A DNA stretch of 55,955 nucleotides from positions 3,235 through 59,189 of the forward strand of contig BRYA01000325.1 of the NCBI GenBank assembly GCA_030267965.1, in the 5' to 3' direction. The translations under genes were made by a program, and so were the position numbers. Source of the stretch: Triparma columacea (lineage: Eukaryota; Sar; Bolidophyceae; Parmales; Triparmaceae). This document shows, in pieces, positions 9,381 through 20,537 of the stretch. Under the pieces are notes generated by a model. That model searched no databases, had not been told where the DNA came from, and saw nothing but the letters and a program-made list of their open reading frames with translations. The number at the start of each line of letters is the position of its first letter. Position 1 is the first letter of the stretch.

Positions 9381-10811
9381 CTATAACCCCTCCCGCTCCT
9401 CCTGAATCCTCTCTGCAATCTCCCCGAACGTCCTCCAAGCCTTCCTCCAGACCTCAGTGTCCACCCCTCCGTTACCCTCGCCTACGTTGAGCTCAAAGTA
9501 AGTCCGGCCCGCGTCACCCCTGAAGGCCCCCCTCAGCCTGCTAAAAATGTGGACTCCGCACTGCAGTTTTGAAACGCAGCAAGGAATTTGAAGGTTGGGT
9601 TAGAAGGTTTCTTCATTTTTGTCGCGCCTCTCCCCCCCAACCCCCCCCCCGTTCTCACCTTCTCAAAAGTCTCCCTCTCTGCCCTTTCGCATATCTCCCT
9701 CTCCTTGTTAATGACAACATGAACCATGCACACCTCCGGTACCTCCGGTACAAAATCCACGTTCCTCCCAGCAACATCGTCCCCCTTAATCGCCCTAACA
9801 ACCTCCCTCAACTTAGAGGCCTTATCAGCGAAGGTCATACCCGCCCCCTCCCCCGGCGCCTTGACGTTCCTACGGTAGCCGGCCCAGCAACCTACCCAGA
9901 GTGGCGCCAGTGTATGTAGGTTCCCCCCGAAACGGCGCAACCAAACCCTGGCCTCCTCCACGAAGGCCCTGTCCCCGAGCAGCATGGCGCCGGCGGGGCC
10001 GCCCAGGCCCTTATAGAAGGAAACGTAGACGCTGTCGAAGTGGGAGCATATATCCGAGGCGCTGTGCTTGCCCCCGTACGCTCCCGTGGCCTGCAGTTTT
10101 GAAACGCAGCAAGGAATTTGAAGGCTGGGTTAGAAGGTTTCTTCATTTTTGTCGCGCCAATCTCCCCTTAACCTTACACCCCGTTCTCACCTCCCATAGC
10201 CTCGCCCCGTCAAGGTGAAAGTGGCAACCTCCAGACTTGCAGATGTCCCTGATCTCCCCAAGGTCGGAGTGGGGGTTGACGGCGCCACCGAGCTCGCGGT
10301 GTGGGTGCTCGAGGATGACGCAACTTGGTGATGAGGACATCTTTGAACTGACGGAGGATGGAGACATGGGGTCGGGGGATTCAATCATCAGGGGGGAGGC
10401 GTTTAGGAGGTGCGAGTACGAGTCCTTCTCGTGTACCAATATATGACTAGTCTCGTGGCAGACGAACTCGCTCGTCTCCACATGAACACCTTCTCCTCCG
10501 CCATCACCACCACCGCCCCCGCCCTTTCTCTCCCCAGCAATCTTGAGGACAATAGATTGGGCCATAACCCCGCTGGGCATGAAGACTCCGTCCTCCATAC
10601 CAAGGTGCGTGCTGACTTCCTTCTCGAACATTCTCAAGTAAGAGTTGGCGTCGTCTGACTTGGGGGACATGAAGTCTCCATATACATCTACCCCCGATGA
10701 GGCGGGGGAGGGGAGTGGGGGGAGGGAGAGGAAGGTTAGGTCGCTAGATATCTTGGATATGAAGGCTGGGAGAGGGAGGGGAGGGGCACATGATGGGAAC
10801 TGGAGATGCAT
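9381..10811 (-). CDS. L-threonine aldolase (PLP-dependent)
   Basis: Three exons: 10191-10811, 9659-10090 and 9381-9560; 410 aa. Family landmarks are GDFMSPKSDDANSYL, the HETSHI block, HFHLDGARLWE (the PLP-contacting Asp) and SFYKGLGGPAGAML with the Schiff-base Lys. The enzyme splits threonine or allo-threonine into glycine and acetaldehyde. An insert rich in Gly interrupts residues near 95-110. Both introns are phase 0 and about 100 bp, and their last 69 bases differ at one position, so they are copies of one element (see separate entries). The 5' start is the first ATG in frame; the N-terminus is hydrophobic and Pro-rich, so a mitochondrial or plastid location is possible. Confidence 0.88.
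9561..9658 (-). repeat. introner-like intron, copy A
   Basis: A 98-bp intron (GTGAGAACGGGG...CTGCAG). From GGCGCGACAAAAATGAAGAA to the acceptor it matches the intron at 10091-10190 with one difference (AACCCAACC against AACCCAGCC). The donor GTGAGAACGGGG is also shared; only a C/G-rich spacer differs. Confidence 0.85.
10091..10190 (-). repeat. introner-like intron, copy B
   Basis: A 100-bp intron in the same gene with the same donor and the same 69-bp acceptor half as copy A. The flanking exons are unrelated to those of copy A, so only the intron was copied, not the exon. Confidence 0.85.
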
Positions 10812-10958
10812 GAAGTGTGGGGGTTTAGGGTTGCGCTCTCTTTTAAATATTGCGGGTGGGGAAAATAGTAAAGGATTCCCTAATGATTTAGAATGGGAGA
10901 CTTCAGATTTTTTGGTCTCTCTCTCTTTTTAGCAAAATCAGAGGTCAGTATTTACACT
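10812..10958. other. 5' flank of threonine aldolase
   Basis: This 147-bp stretch contains no ORF of note. It ends in a CTCTCTCTCTTTTTAG pyrimidine run at about 10916-10932 and then meets the duplicated promoter block of the next gene. Confidence 0.5.
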
Positions 10959-11305
10959 AATATCGGGCGCCTTTACTCCTATGCTCTCCTCACAAACCCA
11001 AATCTTGCTATCATTATACCGTTTTTCGACTTTGACCTCGCATACGCCCCCAAATATGGAGAAAATAGAGCTCTCTCTCTCAACTGCTCGTTCGTCGTCC
11101 TCCAAATTGTTTTTGTGTGATTATTTGGCCAATATCGGGCGCCTTTACTCCTACACTCTCCTCAAACTCAAATCTTGCTATCGTTGTACGACCAATTGCT
11201 ATTTATATCGCGTACGCCCCCAAATGTGGAGAAAATAGAGCTCTCATCGGAACATCTCTCATCTGTCGTCCAATTGTTTTCTGTGCAATTATTTGGCCAT
11301 CAGAG
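10959..11305 (+). promoter_or_regulatory. tandemly duplicated 172-bp promoter block
   Basis: AATATCGGGCGCCTTTACTCCT starts at 10959 and again at 11131. Both units continue with CTCTCCTC, AAATCTTGCTATC, CATACGCCCCCAAAT-like and GGAGAAAATAGAGCTCTC blocks and end near ATTATTTGGCCA. The second unit contains CCAAT and TATTTATA and ends about 80 bp before the DUF285 start. A duplicated promoter is the simplest reading. Confidence 0.6.
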
Positions 11306-11386
11306 ATGTATATCAATATGACTATTGTCGATATGGGGACAGACTTCAAACTAACTCTCTCCAATCGACCTCCGCAGCAATATAAC

Positions 11387-14300
11387 ATGAAGATACTACT
11401 TACTTTCCCCCTCTTCGTCCTCCTGGTTTCCACCACTGTCGCGGAAGATTCTTGTATGGACACACCTGACCCGATCTCTAGCACGAGAACCGACAGGACG
11501 AAGCTTTGCTGTGTTATCCAAGACAAGCTGAACTCAGCGAACAACGACAACAACGAAGCTAAGTTCAACAAAGTCAAAAAGAGGAACTGCGGCACCCCCC
11601 CACCTATGGCAGGCTATGCCAGAGGGCTATGGCAGTGGGGTTACTTCCCCGGCAACTGCACGTGCACGTGCGCCATGGATTTCACTGGGCCCACTGACAA
11701 CCCGACGCCTGCGTCCGCCTGTATTCCGCCTACTCTTAGTCCAACTGCATCTCCTACTGCTAGTCCTACGCTATCACCTACTCCTAGTCCTACTACTGCT
11801 AATCCTACGGCATCGCCTACGCCATCGCCTACTGCTAGTCCTACTACGCCATTGCCTACTGCAAGTCCTACGCCATCGCCTACGCCATCGCCTACCGCTA
11901 GTCCTACGCCATCGCCTACTGCTAGTCCTACGTGCAGTACTGCGGAAACACCCTGCCTCAACGATAGTAACTTCAACACGGCACTTGATCTCTGGTTTAT
12001 TAATCCTACCCTTGCGGCATGCACATACGGCTACATCACAGACTGGTAAGTAGTTGGAAGAACAAGCGAGTAGAGGATGCAGGATGCAGATGGGGCTATG
12101 TGGTGGACAGGCAGACAAAGTAGGACAGGACAACGAAGCATCACGGGATGATGAACATGCGAGCCCCAGTAACAACTAACCCTTATATTCTCCTCTTGGC
12201 AATCCGCCCCCTGCCAACCCAAATTAAATCGCCGGCTAAACAGGTGCACGACGGATGTCACTGACATGTCAAGTGCATTCAACTCCAAAACTACATTCAA
12301 CGAGGACATCAGCGGATGGAATGTCTCGAGTGTCACTGACATGAGGTTTATGTTCAGGTGAGTATTGAGTGATGCTTTGGAGATGAGGTCTTTTTGGTTT
12401 GCGTGCTATCTTTGCTGCATTCTATTTTAAGTAATATACTCGCTTCTCATTCTAACATTCACACACACACACGCAAATTTCATCTCGCACATCACAACTC
12501 GGCATTGAATTCAACGCAGTAACGCTAAAGTCTTCAATCAGGATATTGGGAATTGGAATGTCTCCAGTGTCACTGACATGGGGTATATGTTCCGGTGAGT
12601 ATTGAGAAATGATTTGGAGATGAGGTCTTCGTGGTTTGCATGTTATCTTTGCTGCATTCTATTTTAAGTAATACACTCGCTTCTCATTCTAACATTCACA
12701 CACGCATACGCAAATCTAATCTCGCACATCTCCACTCGGCCTTGAATTGAACGCAGTGGCGCTGAAGTCTTCAACCAGGATATTGGGAGTTGGAATGTCT
12801 CAAGTGTCACTGACATGGCATATATGTTCCGGTGAGTATTGAGTGATGCCTTGGAGACATTGAGATGAGGACATCGTGGTTTGAGTGTTATCTTTGTGGT
12901 ATTCAATTTTAAGTAATATACTCGCTTCCCATTCTAACCTTCACAAACGCAAATCTCATCTCGCATATTTCCACTCGGCCTTAAATTCAACGCAGTGGCA
13001 ATGTGTTTCAAGGGGGCCCCGGTACTATCTTCAACCAGGATATTGGGAGTTGGGATGTCTCGAGTGTCATTGACATGCAGGATATGTTCAGGTGAGTATT
13101 GAGAGATGCTTTGGAGATGAGGTCTTCGTGGTTTGCGTGTTATCATTCCTGCATTCTATTTTAAGTAATATACTCGCTTCTCATTCTAACATTCACACAC
13201 GCACACGCAAATCTAATCTCGCACATCTCCACTCAACATTGAAATCAACGCAGTGGCGCAGTTGTCTTTAACCAGGATATTGGGAGTTGGGATGTCTCGA
13301 GTGTCACTAACATGCAGAGTATGTTCTAGTGAGTATTGAGAGATGCTTTTGAGATGAGGTCTTCGTGGTTTGCGTGCTATCTTTGCTGCATTCTATTTTA
13401 AGTAATATACTCGCTTCTCATTCTAACATTCACACACGCACACGCAAATCTCGTCTCGCACATCTCCACTCGGCCTTGAATACAACGCAGTGAGGCTAAT
13501 GTCTTCAACAAGGACATCAGCGGATGGGACGTCTCGAGTGTCACTACCATGTATTGGATGTTCCTGTGAGTATTGAGAGATGCTTTGGAGAAGAGATCTT
13601 CGTGGTTTGCATGTTATCTTTGCTGCATTCTATTTTAAGTAATACACTCGCTTCTCATTCTAACATTCACACATGCACACGCAAATCTAATCTCGCAACA
13701 TTTCCACTCGGCATTGAATTAAACGCAGGAACGCTCAAGTCTTCAACCAGGATATTGGGAGTTGGAATGTCTCGAGTGTCACTACCATGTATCAGATGTT
13801 CGCGTGAGTATTGAGAGATGCTTTGGAGACGAGGTCTTTGTGATTTGCGTGCTATCTTTGCTGCATTCTATTTTAAGTAATATACTCGCTTCTCATTCTA
13901 ACATTCACACACGCACACGCAAATCTCATCTCGCACATCTGCACTCGGCATTGAATCAAACGCAGTTCGGCATATGCCTTCAACAAGGATATTGGGAGTT
14001 GGAATGTCTCGAGTGTCACTGACATGTCTGGTATGTTCAAGTGAGTATTGAGAGATGCTTTTGAAATGAGGTCTTTGTGGTTTACGTGCTATCTTTGCTG
14101 CATTCTATTTTAAGTAATATACTCGCTTCTCATTCTAACATTCACACACGCACACGCAAATCTCATCTCGCACATCTGCACTCGGCATTGAATTCAACGC
14201 AGTAACGCTTTCGTCTTCAACAAGGATATTGGGAGTTGGAATGTCTCGAGTGTCACTGACATGTCTGGTATGTTCTAGTGAGTATTGAGAGATGCTTTGG

Positions 14301-14716
14301 AGTGGAGGTCTTTGTGGTTTGCGTGCTATCTTTGCTGCATTCTATTTTAAGTAATACATTCGCTACTCATTCTAACATTCACACACGCACACGCAAATCT
14401 CATCTCGCACATCTGCACTCGGCATTGAATGAAACGCAGTGCCGCTTTCGTCTTCAACCAGGATATTGGGAGTTGGGATGTCTCGAGTGTCACTGACATG
14501 TCTGGTATGTTCACAGGCGCAACTGCCTTTGACAAGGACGTCACAGGCTGGAACATTTGCTGGGTCGACAATTTTGAGGATATGTTCACTGACTCCGGCC
14601 TAGCAGGAACTACTCTGGAACCCCCCGAAAACGGAGCATGCATCGATTGCCCTAGTGGTACCACCTCTGGCTCCGGAGAGTACGTAACGGGCGGAAACCC
14701 TTGTACCTCATTTTAG
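11387..14716 (+). CDS. secreted BspA/DUF285 repeat protein with Pro/Thr stalk
   Basis: Eleven exons: 11387-12045, 12244-12357, 12520-12594, 12757-12831, 12996-13091, 13254-13328, 13491-13565, 13729-13803, 13966-14040, 14203-14277 and 14440-14716; they sum to 1671 nt, 556 aa, in frame. A signal peptide ([17 protein letters not shown]) leads a Cys-containing domain, a mucin-like stalk of [11 protein letters not shown] repeats at about residues 125-190, then DUF285 (PF03382) repeats of 25 residues ([21 protein letters not shown]). Each middle repeat is one phase-2 exon of 75 nt (96 nt in exon 5, with a GGPG insert). Final repeats share one exon and lack an intron. DUF285 proteins are surface or secreted; a cell-surface adhesive role is inferred. 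Donor of exons 6 and 10 follows TTCTA rather than TTC(A/C)G. Confidence 0.85.
12358..14514 (+). repeat. tandem array of 237-bp exon-intron units
   Basis: Nine introns of 162-164 bp alternate with exons of 75 nt (one of 96), period 237 bp. The introns are almost copies of each other: GTGAGTATTGAGAGATGCTT, GGTCTTCGTGGTTTGCGTG, GCATTCTATTTTAAGTAATA, CTCATTCTAACATTCACACA and a CATTGAATTCAACGCAG-type acceptor recur in every unit. The array starts after exon 2 and ends inside exon 11. Intron 1 (12046-12243) is unrelated. Confidence 0.93.
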
Positions 14717-14958
14717 CTTCCTGTTAATTACGTCTGACGGTCGTTCACCGTAATGAACGAAGGTAACGTATCTGACGTTAAGAGGGTCACCGCTGGGTCA
14801 CTCTTATGGGGTATCGTCGCACGACATTAAGGGAATGTCCGACGTTAAAAACGATTACGCGTATGATTGTATTGGAGAGAGAGAGAGAGAGAGAGAGAGA
14901 AGGGAGTTTACTGCCAGAAAGAAAAGAATGGCTGTATTGAGGACAACTCACCTTGGTC

Positions 14959-14989
<31 letters not shown>

Positions 14990-15729
14990 AGGGAGTTTAC
15001 TGCCAGAAAGAAAAGAATGGCTGTATGTGACAACTCACCTGGCTGAACCAAGGTACTTGGAAGTAAGCAAGATCAGATTATTGGTCAGAAAACATACAGT
15101 ATTATACTTGTTTGAGAGGGAAATTGGGTGCCGGGACGCGGAAAGTAGGTCGTGCGGGACGGAAAGAGGTATGTTGAAACTCTGCCAATGTGCCCGCACG
15201 TAAAAATTAGGAAAACACACAAACGATGGGAAATGGGGGTGATTAGGAGGGGGGGTGTGATTAAGAGAGAGACACAATGACTGGATCCGTGAAAGTTGGG
15301 AGTTCTCCAATCACTGGTTAAGTTAAGTGAGGGTGTCGTTTGTTTGTGATCAAACATTATTTTCAACCCTACCCCCCATTCCTATCGTTCCAAGATCTCC
15401 CTTAAGAAGGAAGTGGTAATCCATTGCGCGAAAAAAAAAAAAAAATAATAAGGAGGGTTCGGAAGGGTGAAATTGTTTGCCCGGCTGAAAGATTCCGGGG
15501 TTGAACACCATATTCTCCTTAACAAGGTTAGTATATTGAAAGATTTCTCGCCAATGTGCGCATACATACAACTTATATGAGAATATCGTACAGGAATATC
15601 TCCTTTACGTCTTCATCGTCATTTAACAGCCACCTGAGCATCGTCGTTCCCCTTAACCCCACCTCCTCTACTCATCTAACTCGCCCTCTGCGTCGCATGC
15701 TGCAGCTTTGACGCTTGAAGTTGCGCTCA
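14717..15729. repeat. intergenic region with (GA)n-led duplication
   Basis: No gene is supported. A (GA)n run followed by AGGGAGTTTACTGCCAGAAA and GAAAAGAATGGCTGTA occurs at 14873-14937 and again at 14961-15026 (period about 88 bp). A CGTTCA-loop-TGAACG hairpin is near 14741-14759, 30 bp after the DUF285 stop. A run of A lies at 15430-15445. ORFs here are low complexity. Confidence 0.7.
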
Positions 15730-18167
15730 ATGATGAGTATAAAGACACTCTTAACGGAAAACTTTCTAAAAATGGAAAGATTGGCACACTCTCTTGCTGA
15801 CTTTGGCGTTGGTGAGTCTACTCTCCTTCAACCCTTCCATGTCACCGTTGTGTCCCACCGTTGTGTCCCACCGTTGTGTTCCACCGTTGTGTCCCACCGT
15901 TGTGTCCTACTGTTGTGTCCTACTGTTGTTCCCTTCACCCACCCTCTCCCTCCCTCACCCAACCCACCCTTTCACCCCAATCCGTCTCTTCAGAGACCTT
16001 CAATTCAGTGATAGCCTCCCCCCTGACCCAGAACGCATGCGCCACACTCTCTTCCCTCCTCACCATCCTCCATGTCCCCTCCATCCTCCACCCCTCCCCC
16101 GAGCACTTTGTCACCTCCGCCTGGTGCACCTTCGTTACCCTCACGCTGTACTACGGTGTGCTGGGGAGGACGCACATGAACGTGAGGAAGACACTCAGGA
16201 GGGACCTCAAGATCGCCGCTGACCGCATGATGGAACTGGAGGAGGTGAGGGGGCGGCGAACCGCAATGACGCCCTCCAGGGCCTTAGATTTACGGCCGTC
16301 TGCCCTCAGATACTCGCCTGCCCCTCTTCACCCCTTGCCCACCCGCTGCTAACACGGCCCTCCCTTCGTTTCCGCCTTTTGCCTTGCTTCTTTCCCCCCG
16401 TCCCTCCCTTTTACCGCCCTGCAGAAGCTCCTGACCCTAACCCAGAAGAAGAACCGCTCCGCCAAGGACGACGGCCGTCCCATCCGCATCTTCATGGACG
16501 GTGCCTTCGACATGATGCACTACGGTCACATGAACGCGTTCCGGCAGGGCAAGTCCCTTGGCACCCACCTGATCGTAGGAGTCAACTCGGACGAGTCCAT
16601 AACCCGCTGCAAGGGCCCCCCCGTAATGAACGACCAGGAGCGCCTGACCGCCGTCGAGGGCTGCAAGTTCGTGGACGAGGTGATCCCCGCGTGCCCCTAC
16701 GTAATGACGGGGGAGTACCTGGACTACGTGATCGAGAAGTACAAGGTGGACTATGTGGTGCACGGGGACGACGCGTGCATAGTGGACGGGAAGGACGTTT
16801 ACGAGAGCGCGAAGAAGCAAGGGATGTACCAGGTGAGGGAGAAGAGGAGAGAAGGAAAGGGGTGGGGGGGGGGGGGGGGAGCGAGAGGAGTCAAACGGAT
16901 TTTCAAGCTAAAACCTCCCCCCCCCTCTCCCCCCTGCGCTCTCTCTCTCTCTCTCTTTCTTACAGAGCATCCCTAGGACGGATGGTGTGAGCACAACCGA
17001 CATCGTTGGGAGGATGCTTTTGATGACCAAGGACCACCACAAGACAGACAAGGGGGGACTCGTGAGCGAGGGGAAGGACGACGAAGAGGTGAGATACATA
17101 CATACATACGTACATACATACGGGAAGGGGAGATGGCAACCATTGACACACAATAACCCTAATCATGTACACCAACTCAACCCCCCCCCTTCCCCCAGAT
17201 CGATGAATATACCATCCTCGGTTACTCATCCAAGTTCCTCACAACCAGCAGAATGCTCCGTCTCTTCAGGTGAGTAAAACTTGCCGAAAGCCTCGCATCC
17301 CTTTATCGCCGCCCTCAACCCCCCCCCCCCCCCCTTGTCTCCCCTAACTCCCCTCCCTTAGCGCCGGCGTGAAAGCTCCCGATCCCGGGATGAAGATTAT
17401 CTACATGGACGGTTCCTGGGACATGTTCCATGCCGGTCACATCTCCATCCTCAAGGAAGCCCGCGCCCGCGGCGACTACCTAATCGTGGGAGTCCACAGC
17501 GACGTGGTGGTCAACAAGCACCAGGGGAGCAACCTCCCAATCATGAATCTACACGAGAGGGTGCTGAGCGTGCTCGGGTGCAAGTTCGTAGACGATGTAC
17601 TCATCGATGCACCTTACGTTATCACGCCAGAGATGATCGCCAGGTGAGGGGGGGGGTGGGGGGGGACGGAAATTAAGACACGCACAAGACAGGGAGGGGA
17701 TCCTCTCGCTTCCGCACCCGTGCTACCCACGCTTTAGTTACAATCCTAACGCACTCTCCCCTCCTCTCTGTCTCTCTCTCTCTACCCGCTCGTCTCTTTT
17801 TTCGCAGCCTCAAGATCGACGAGGTTGTCAGGGGCAATGCAGTGGAAACAGACGAGAAGCTCAGGTACAACAACGCGATGAAGGCGGGAGTGTACCACAA
17901 AATAGAGAGGTGAGAAAACAAACTAGGAACATTGAAAATTATGCACCTCCCCCTNNNNNNNNNNNNNNNNNNNNNNNNNNNNNNNNNNNNNNNNNNNNNN
18001 CCCAATTCTAACTCATTTGCGATCGCAGCCCTAGCAACTTCAAGCTAAGTAACATCAAGGCAAGGATAGCGGAGAACCAAAGGAGGTTCGAGGAGAAGAT
18101 CGAGAAGAAGAAGAAGAAGGAGCAGGAATACTACGACGAGAAATACGGGCTGCAAAATGGGAAGTAG
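15730..18167 (+). CDS. PCYT2: ethanolamine-phosphate cytidylyltransferase
   Basis: Eight exons: 15730-15811, 15994-16244, 16425-16832, 16966-17088, 17199-17269, 17362-17643, 17808-17909 and 18029-18167; 485 aa. Two cytidylyltransferase domains are present, each with an HxGH nucleotide motif (DMMHYGHMN and DMFHAGHIS), plus the linker RTDGVSTTDIVGRML, typical of the CTP:phosphoethanolamine enzyme of the Kennedy pathway making CDP-ethanolamine. About 110 N-terminal residues include a hydrophobic segment (FVTSAWCTFVTLTLYYGVLG) that may anchor it to a membrane, as in plant PECT1. The C-terminus is a Lys/Glu helix. A 46-base assembly gap lies in intron 7. Exons 1-2 are less certain than the rest; the ATG at 15730 is the first after in-frame stops. 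Confidence 0.9.
15842..15930. repeat. 13-bp CACCGTTGTGTCC minisatellite in an intron
   Basis: About seven tandem copies of a 13-bp unit (CACCGTTGTGTCC, later CTACTGTTGTGTC variants) fill intron 1 of the cytidylyltransferase gene. Confidence 0.85.
17097..17121. repeat. (CATA)n microsatellite in an intron
   Basis: A short CATACATACATACGTACATA run follows the donor of intron 4 of the cytidylyltransferase gene. Confidence 0.8.
17955..18000. other. assembly gap (46 N)
   Basis: Run of N directly after a C-tract in intron 7 of the cytidylyltransferase gene; the true length is unknown. Confidence 0.98.
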
Positions 18168-18179
18168 GGGGGGGGGCGA

Positions 18180-18600
18180 GACCTAAAGACCAATCCGATC
18201 AAACATTTCATCAAAAACATTAGCCCGTTTCGTATTTGACAAATGTCAACAAAAATCGGCAAAATGAAATTGATTCAATAAGACTTAAAAAATGTTTTGT
18301 ATCCTACTGTATCACATTGAAAAATTCATTTGTTTACAGATGCATCATGAATTGAATCTTGATAAAAAATAAAAATATGTTTTTGAAATGTTTCAAATAA
18401 GTATGAATAAATTTGATATATTAGATGTCACTATCAAAAAATATCTAAATGAATTTTGATCTATAAATATTCAAAAAATTGTCACAGATATAATCAAATT
18501 TTGATAACTGATTCCATTTCAATTTCTAATCTAACATGGTTAAACATACATTAAATAGTATATATATGTATAAACTTAGTATTGAAAAGATGTCACATTG
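18180..18600. other. very AT-rich intergenic tract
   Basis: From 18241 to 18600 I count about 77 G or C in 360 bases (roughly 21%), with 13-17% in 18361-18480; flanking DNA is far richer in GC. No ORF, RNA gene or clear repeat is seen. The remaining 18601-19024 rises to ordinary composition and also holds no supported gene. Confidence 0.8.
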
Positions 18601-19024
18601 GTCACGAAAAATCGTGGTGATACGTAATACGTGGATTGTCGTAGATACAACCGCTAAGGTAAGAAGGCTAATTCTTACGAATTTGCATTTCAAGAGTGGA
18701 TTGTTCACATATTCACAAATTCTATACATTTCCCGTCTTCGTTATTTTTCTCTCTAATAACGGTGGTAATATTTAGAGGTGAAACAAAGAGACAGGTAAC
18801 GTTGGGCCAGCTCATATTCAATCACGTTCATAAATTACGTTGATTTCTTAATGAGCATAATGAATACATTCAGAAAGTACCTTCCTAGCTAGTCATGTTA
18901 GTTCCCAGTCATGAATGATGTTCATTGAAGACTATCTAGATGATTACTTTAAGCACCTCGTCGTCTTAAATGCCCCCCTCCCCTCTTCGCTCCTCCTGCC
19001 TCCTCCTCGTCCCTCTCACCCCAA

Positions 19025-20491
19025 TCACATGACCTCCTTCAACTCGTCCAGATACTTCTCTACGATCCAGTCCTTAAACATACACATTACATTGGCGTCC
19101 AAGGTTGGGACAGATACAGGAAAGTTGTTCGGCCATCTGTCGTCTACTTTGGCTGCGATTTCCTCATCCTCGAAGCTTCCCAAGAATTCGTCGGACCTTT
19201 CGTTCGAGAAGATGATGAGGTTCTTTAAGATGTAAGCCTCCACCCCAAGGTACTCATTTTCCTTGACCTCGACGTTCTCTAACTTCGCCCTCAGCAGCCC
19301 CCCGTCGGTCAGGTTCCCTTTCACTCCTTCCCACAGCCCGCTTTCGAAGACCTGCCCAAGCTCCCAGCCCTCCAAGCAATTCATGCTGTCGGCGGACGTC
19401 TCTGCGCCAAAAAGGAAAGCGAAGGGGCACGAAAGCTCCGAGAGCGGGTCGTTGTTGTTGTAGAAGGCGACGATAGTGTCCTCCTTCTTCTGCAGCAGAG
19501 TGACGATCCCGGTAGTGTCAACTAAACCGCCATCGTTGAGATACACCGTTTCCCCGTCAAGGCTTCCAGTAGGGATCGTCTCCTTAAGGAAAAAGTAAGA
19601 GGTTGCAGATTCCACGATTCCAGAAGTCCAGAAACTGCTGCTGTAGCTCATGACATCCAAAACTTCCTTGTCTTTAACGCTCAAGGTGCCGTTGTTGCTC
19701 AAGTGGAAGTTTCGGCTTCCCGCCCCACTCATTTCCATGCTGGCATACACGAGGCTGTTCTCCGCCTTCTTCATGACATTTTCATCATTTACCTTGATGG
19801 GACACTGTCCTTCATTCAGCAGGGCGAAGTTAGCGTACCACTCCTCATCCCCACCACCAATGTCGTAGTCGTGGACCGAATAACCTTCCCAGAACATGAG
19901 GTCAATAACGTCTGTCCACCATCCAGCTTGCAGCGTTCCGAGCCCCCCCTCCCCCTCTTCTTCTTTATTCGCTCCTCCCGTGAGAGGGGAAGCCCAGTTC
20001 AAGTAATTCACAACGTTGGCGTACCAGATATGATCTTCGTCTTCGACAATCTCACTGTTGGCATCGTTGTACGACAGGCTGGCGTCGTAGTACTGGTAGG
20101 TGAGCTTGTCACCGGCATTCACGTGGATCCCCTGGGGAGTGAAGGGTGGTGTAAGGAAATGAATGCGTGGGATTGTAGGGGTCATCCTCGCCCTTAGAAT
20201 AATATATTTAATATATATAGCCCAATCGCCCCCCCCTGTCACATCGTATCCGACCATTTTACCTCCCTATGCCGTCTACCCCGCCAAATCTACCTCACCT
20301 TCCCTATAGTCCCACCAGAAACAGTTGACACAACAGATTGCCCCGCCAGGCCCTTCTGGTCCAAAGAGTTTAATGCACAGAGGCCACCGATTATTCCCGT
20401 GATCTGGAAGAAGTGAGGGTTAGTATCGAAAATCTTAATTCCGTGCAGTATTTCAACTTACCCCTCCTCCGCTCAAAGCAACTCCAACCAT
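19025..20491 (-). CDS. patatin/cPLA2-like phospholipase
   Basis: Three exons: 20462-20491, 20299-20403 and 19025-20131; 413 aa. Joining the exons gives ALSGGGITGIIG at the N-terminus (oxyanion glycine loop), VSGGTIG near residue 38-44 (Ser nucleophile, in a GxSGG-like elbow) and YLNDGGLVDTTGI near residue 250 with the catalytic Asp. This Ser-Asp dyad layout fits patatin-like and cPLA2/lysophospholipase enzymes, which cleave fatty acyl chains from phospholipids. The first exon codes only ten residues yet supplies half of the oxyanion loop, which supports the model. The start codon is 46 bp from that of the divergent ankyrin/SAM gene. The C-terminal half (Asp/Glu-rich) is not recognised. Confidence 0.75.
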
Positions 20492-20537
20492 TCTCTTTTT
20501 TGCTTCCCGGTTCTGGCAAATTCGTTGCCCTGGGAGG
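20492..20537. promoter_or_regulatory. 46-bp gap between two divergent start codons
   Basis: The patatin-like gene starts at 20491 (minus) and the ankyrin/SAM gene at 20538 (plus). Both starts are supported by in-frame exon joins. Such a short gap means the two 5' UTRs must overlap or the promoter elements lie inside the genes. Confidence 0.5.

Noticed and set aside
12664..14022. ORFs of 60-100 codons running through the DUF285 introns
   Set aside because: They recur in every unit because the introns are copies and conflict with the exon frame that gives continuous DUF285 repeats.
14835..15203. 122-codon frame with ERERERE runs
   Set aside because: It is produced by (GA)n microsatellites and shows no domain or splice support.
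18526..18757. Small ORFs in the AT-rich tract
   Set aside because: Short, without recognisable motifs, and in DNA whose composition makes such frames uninformative.
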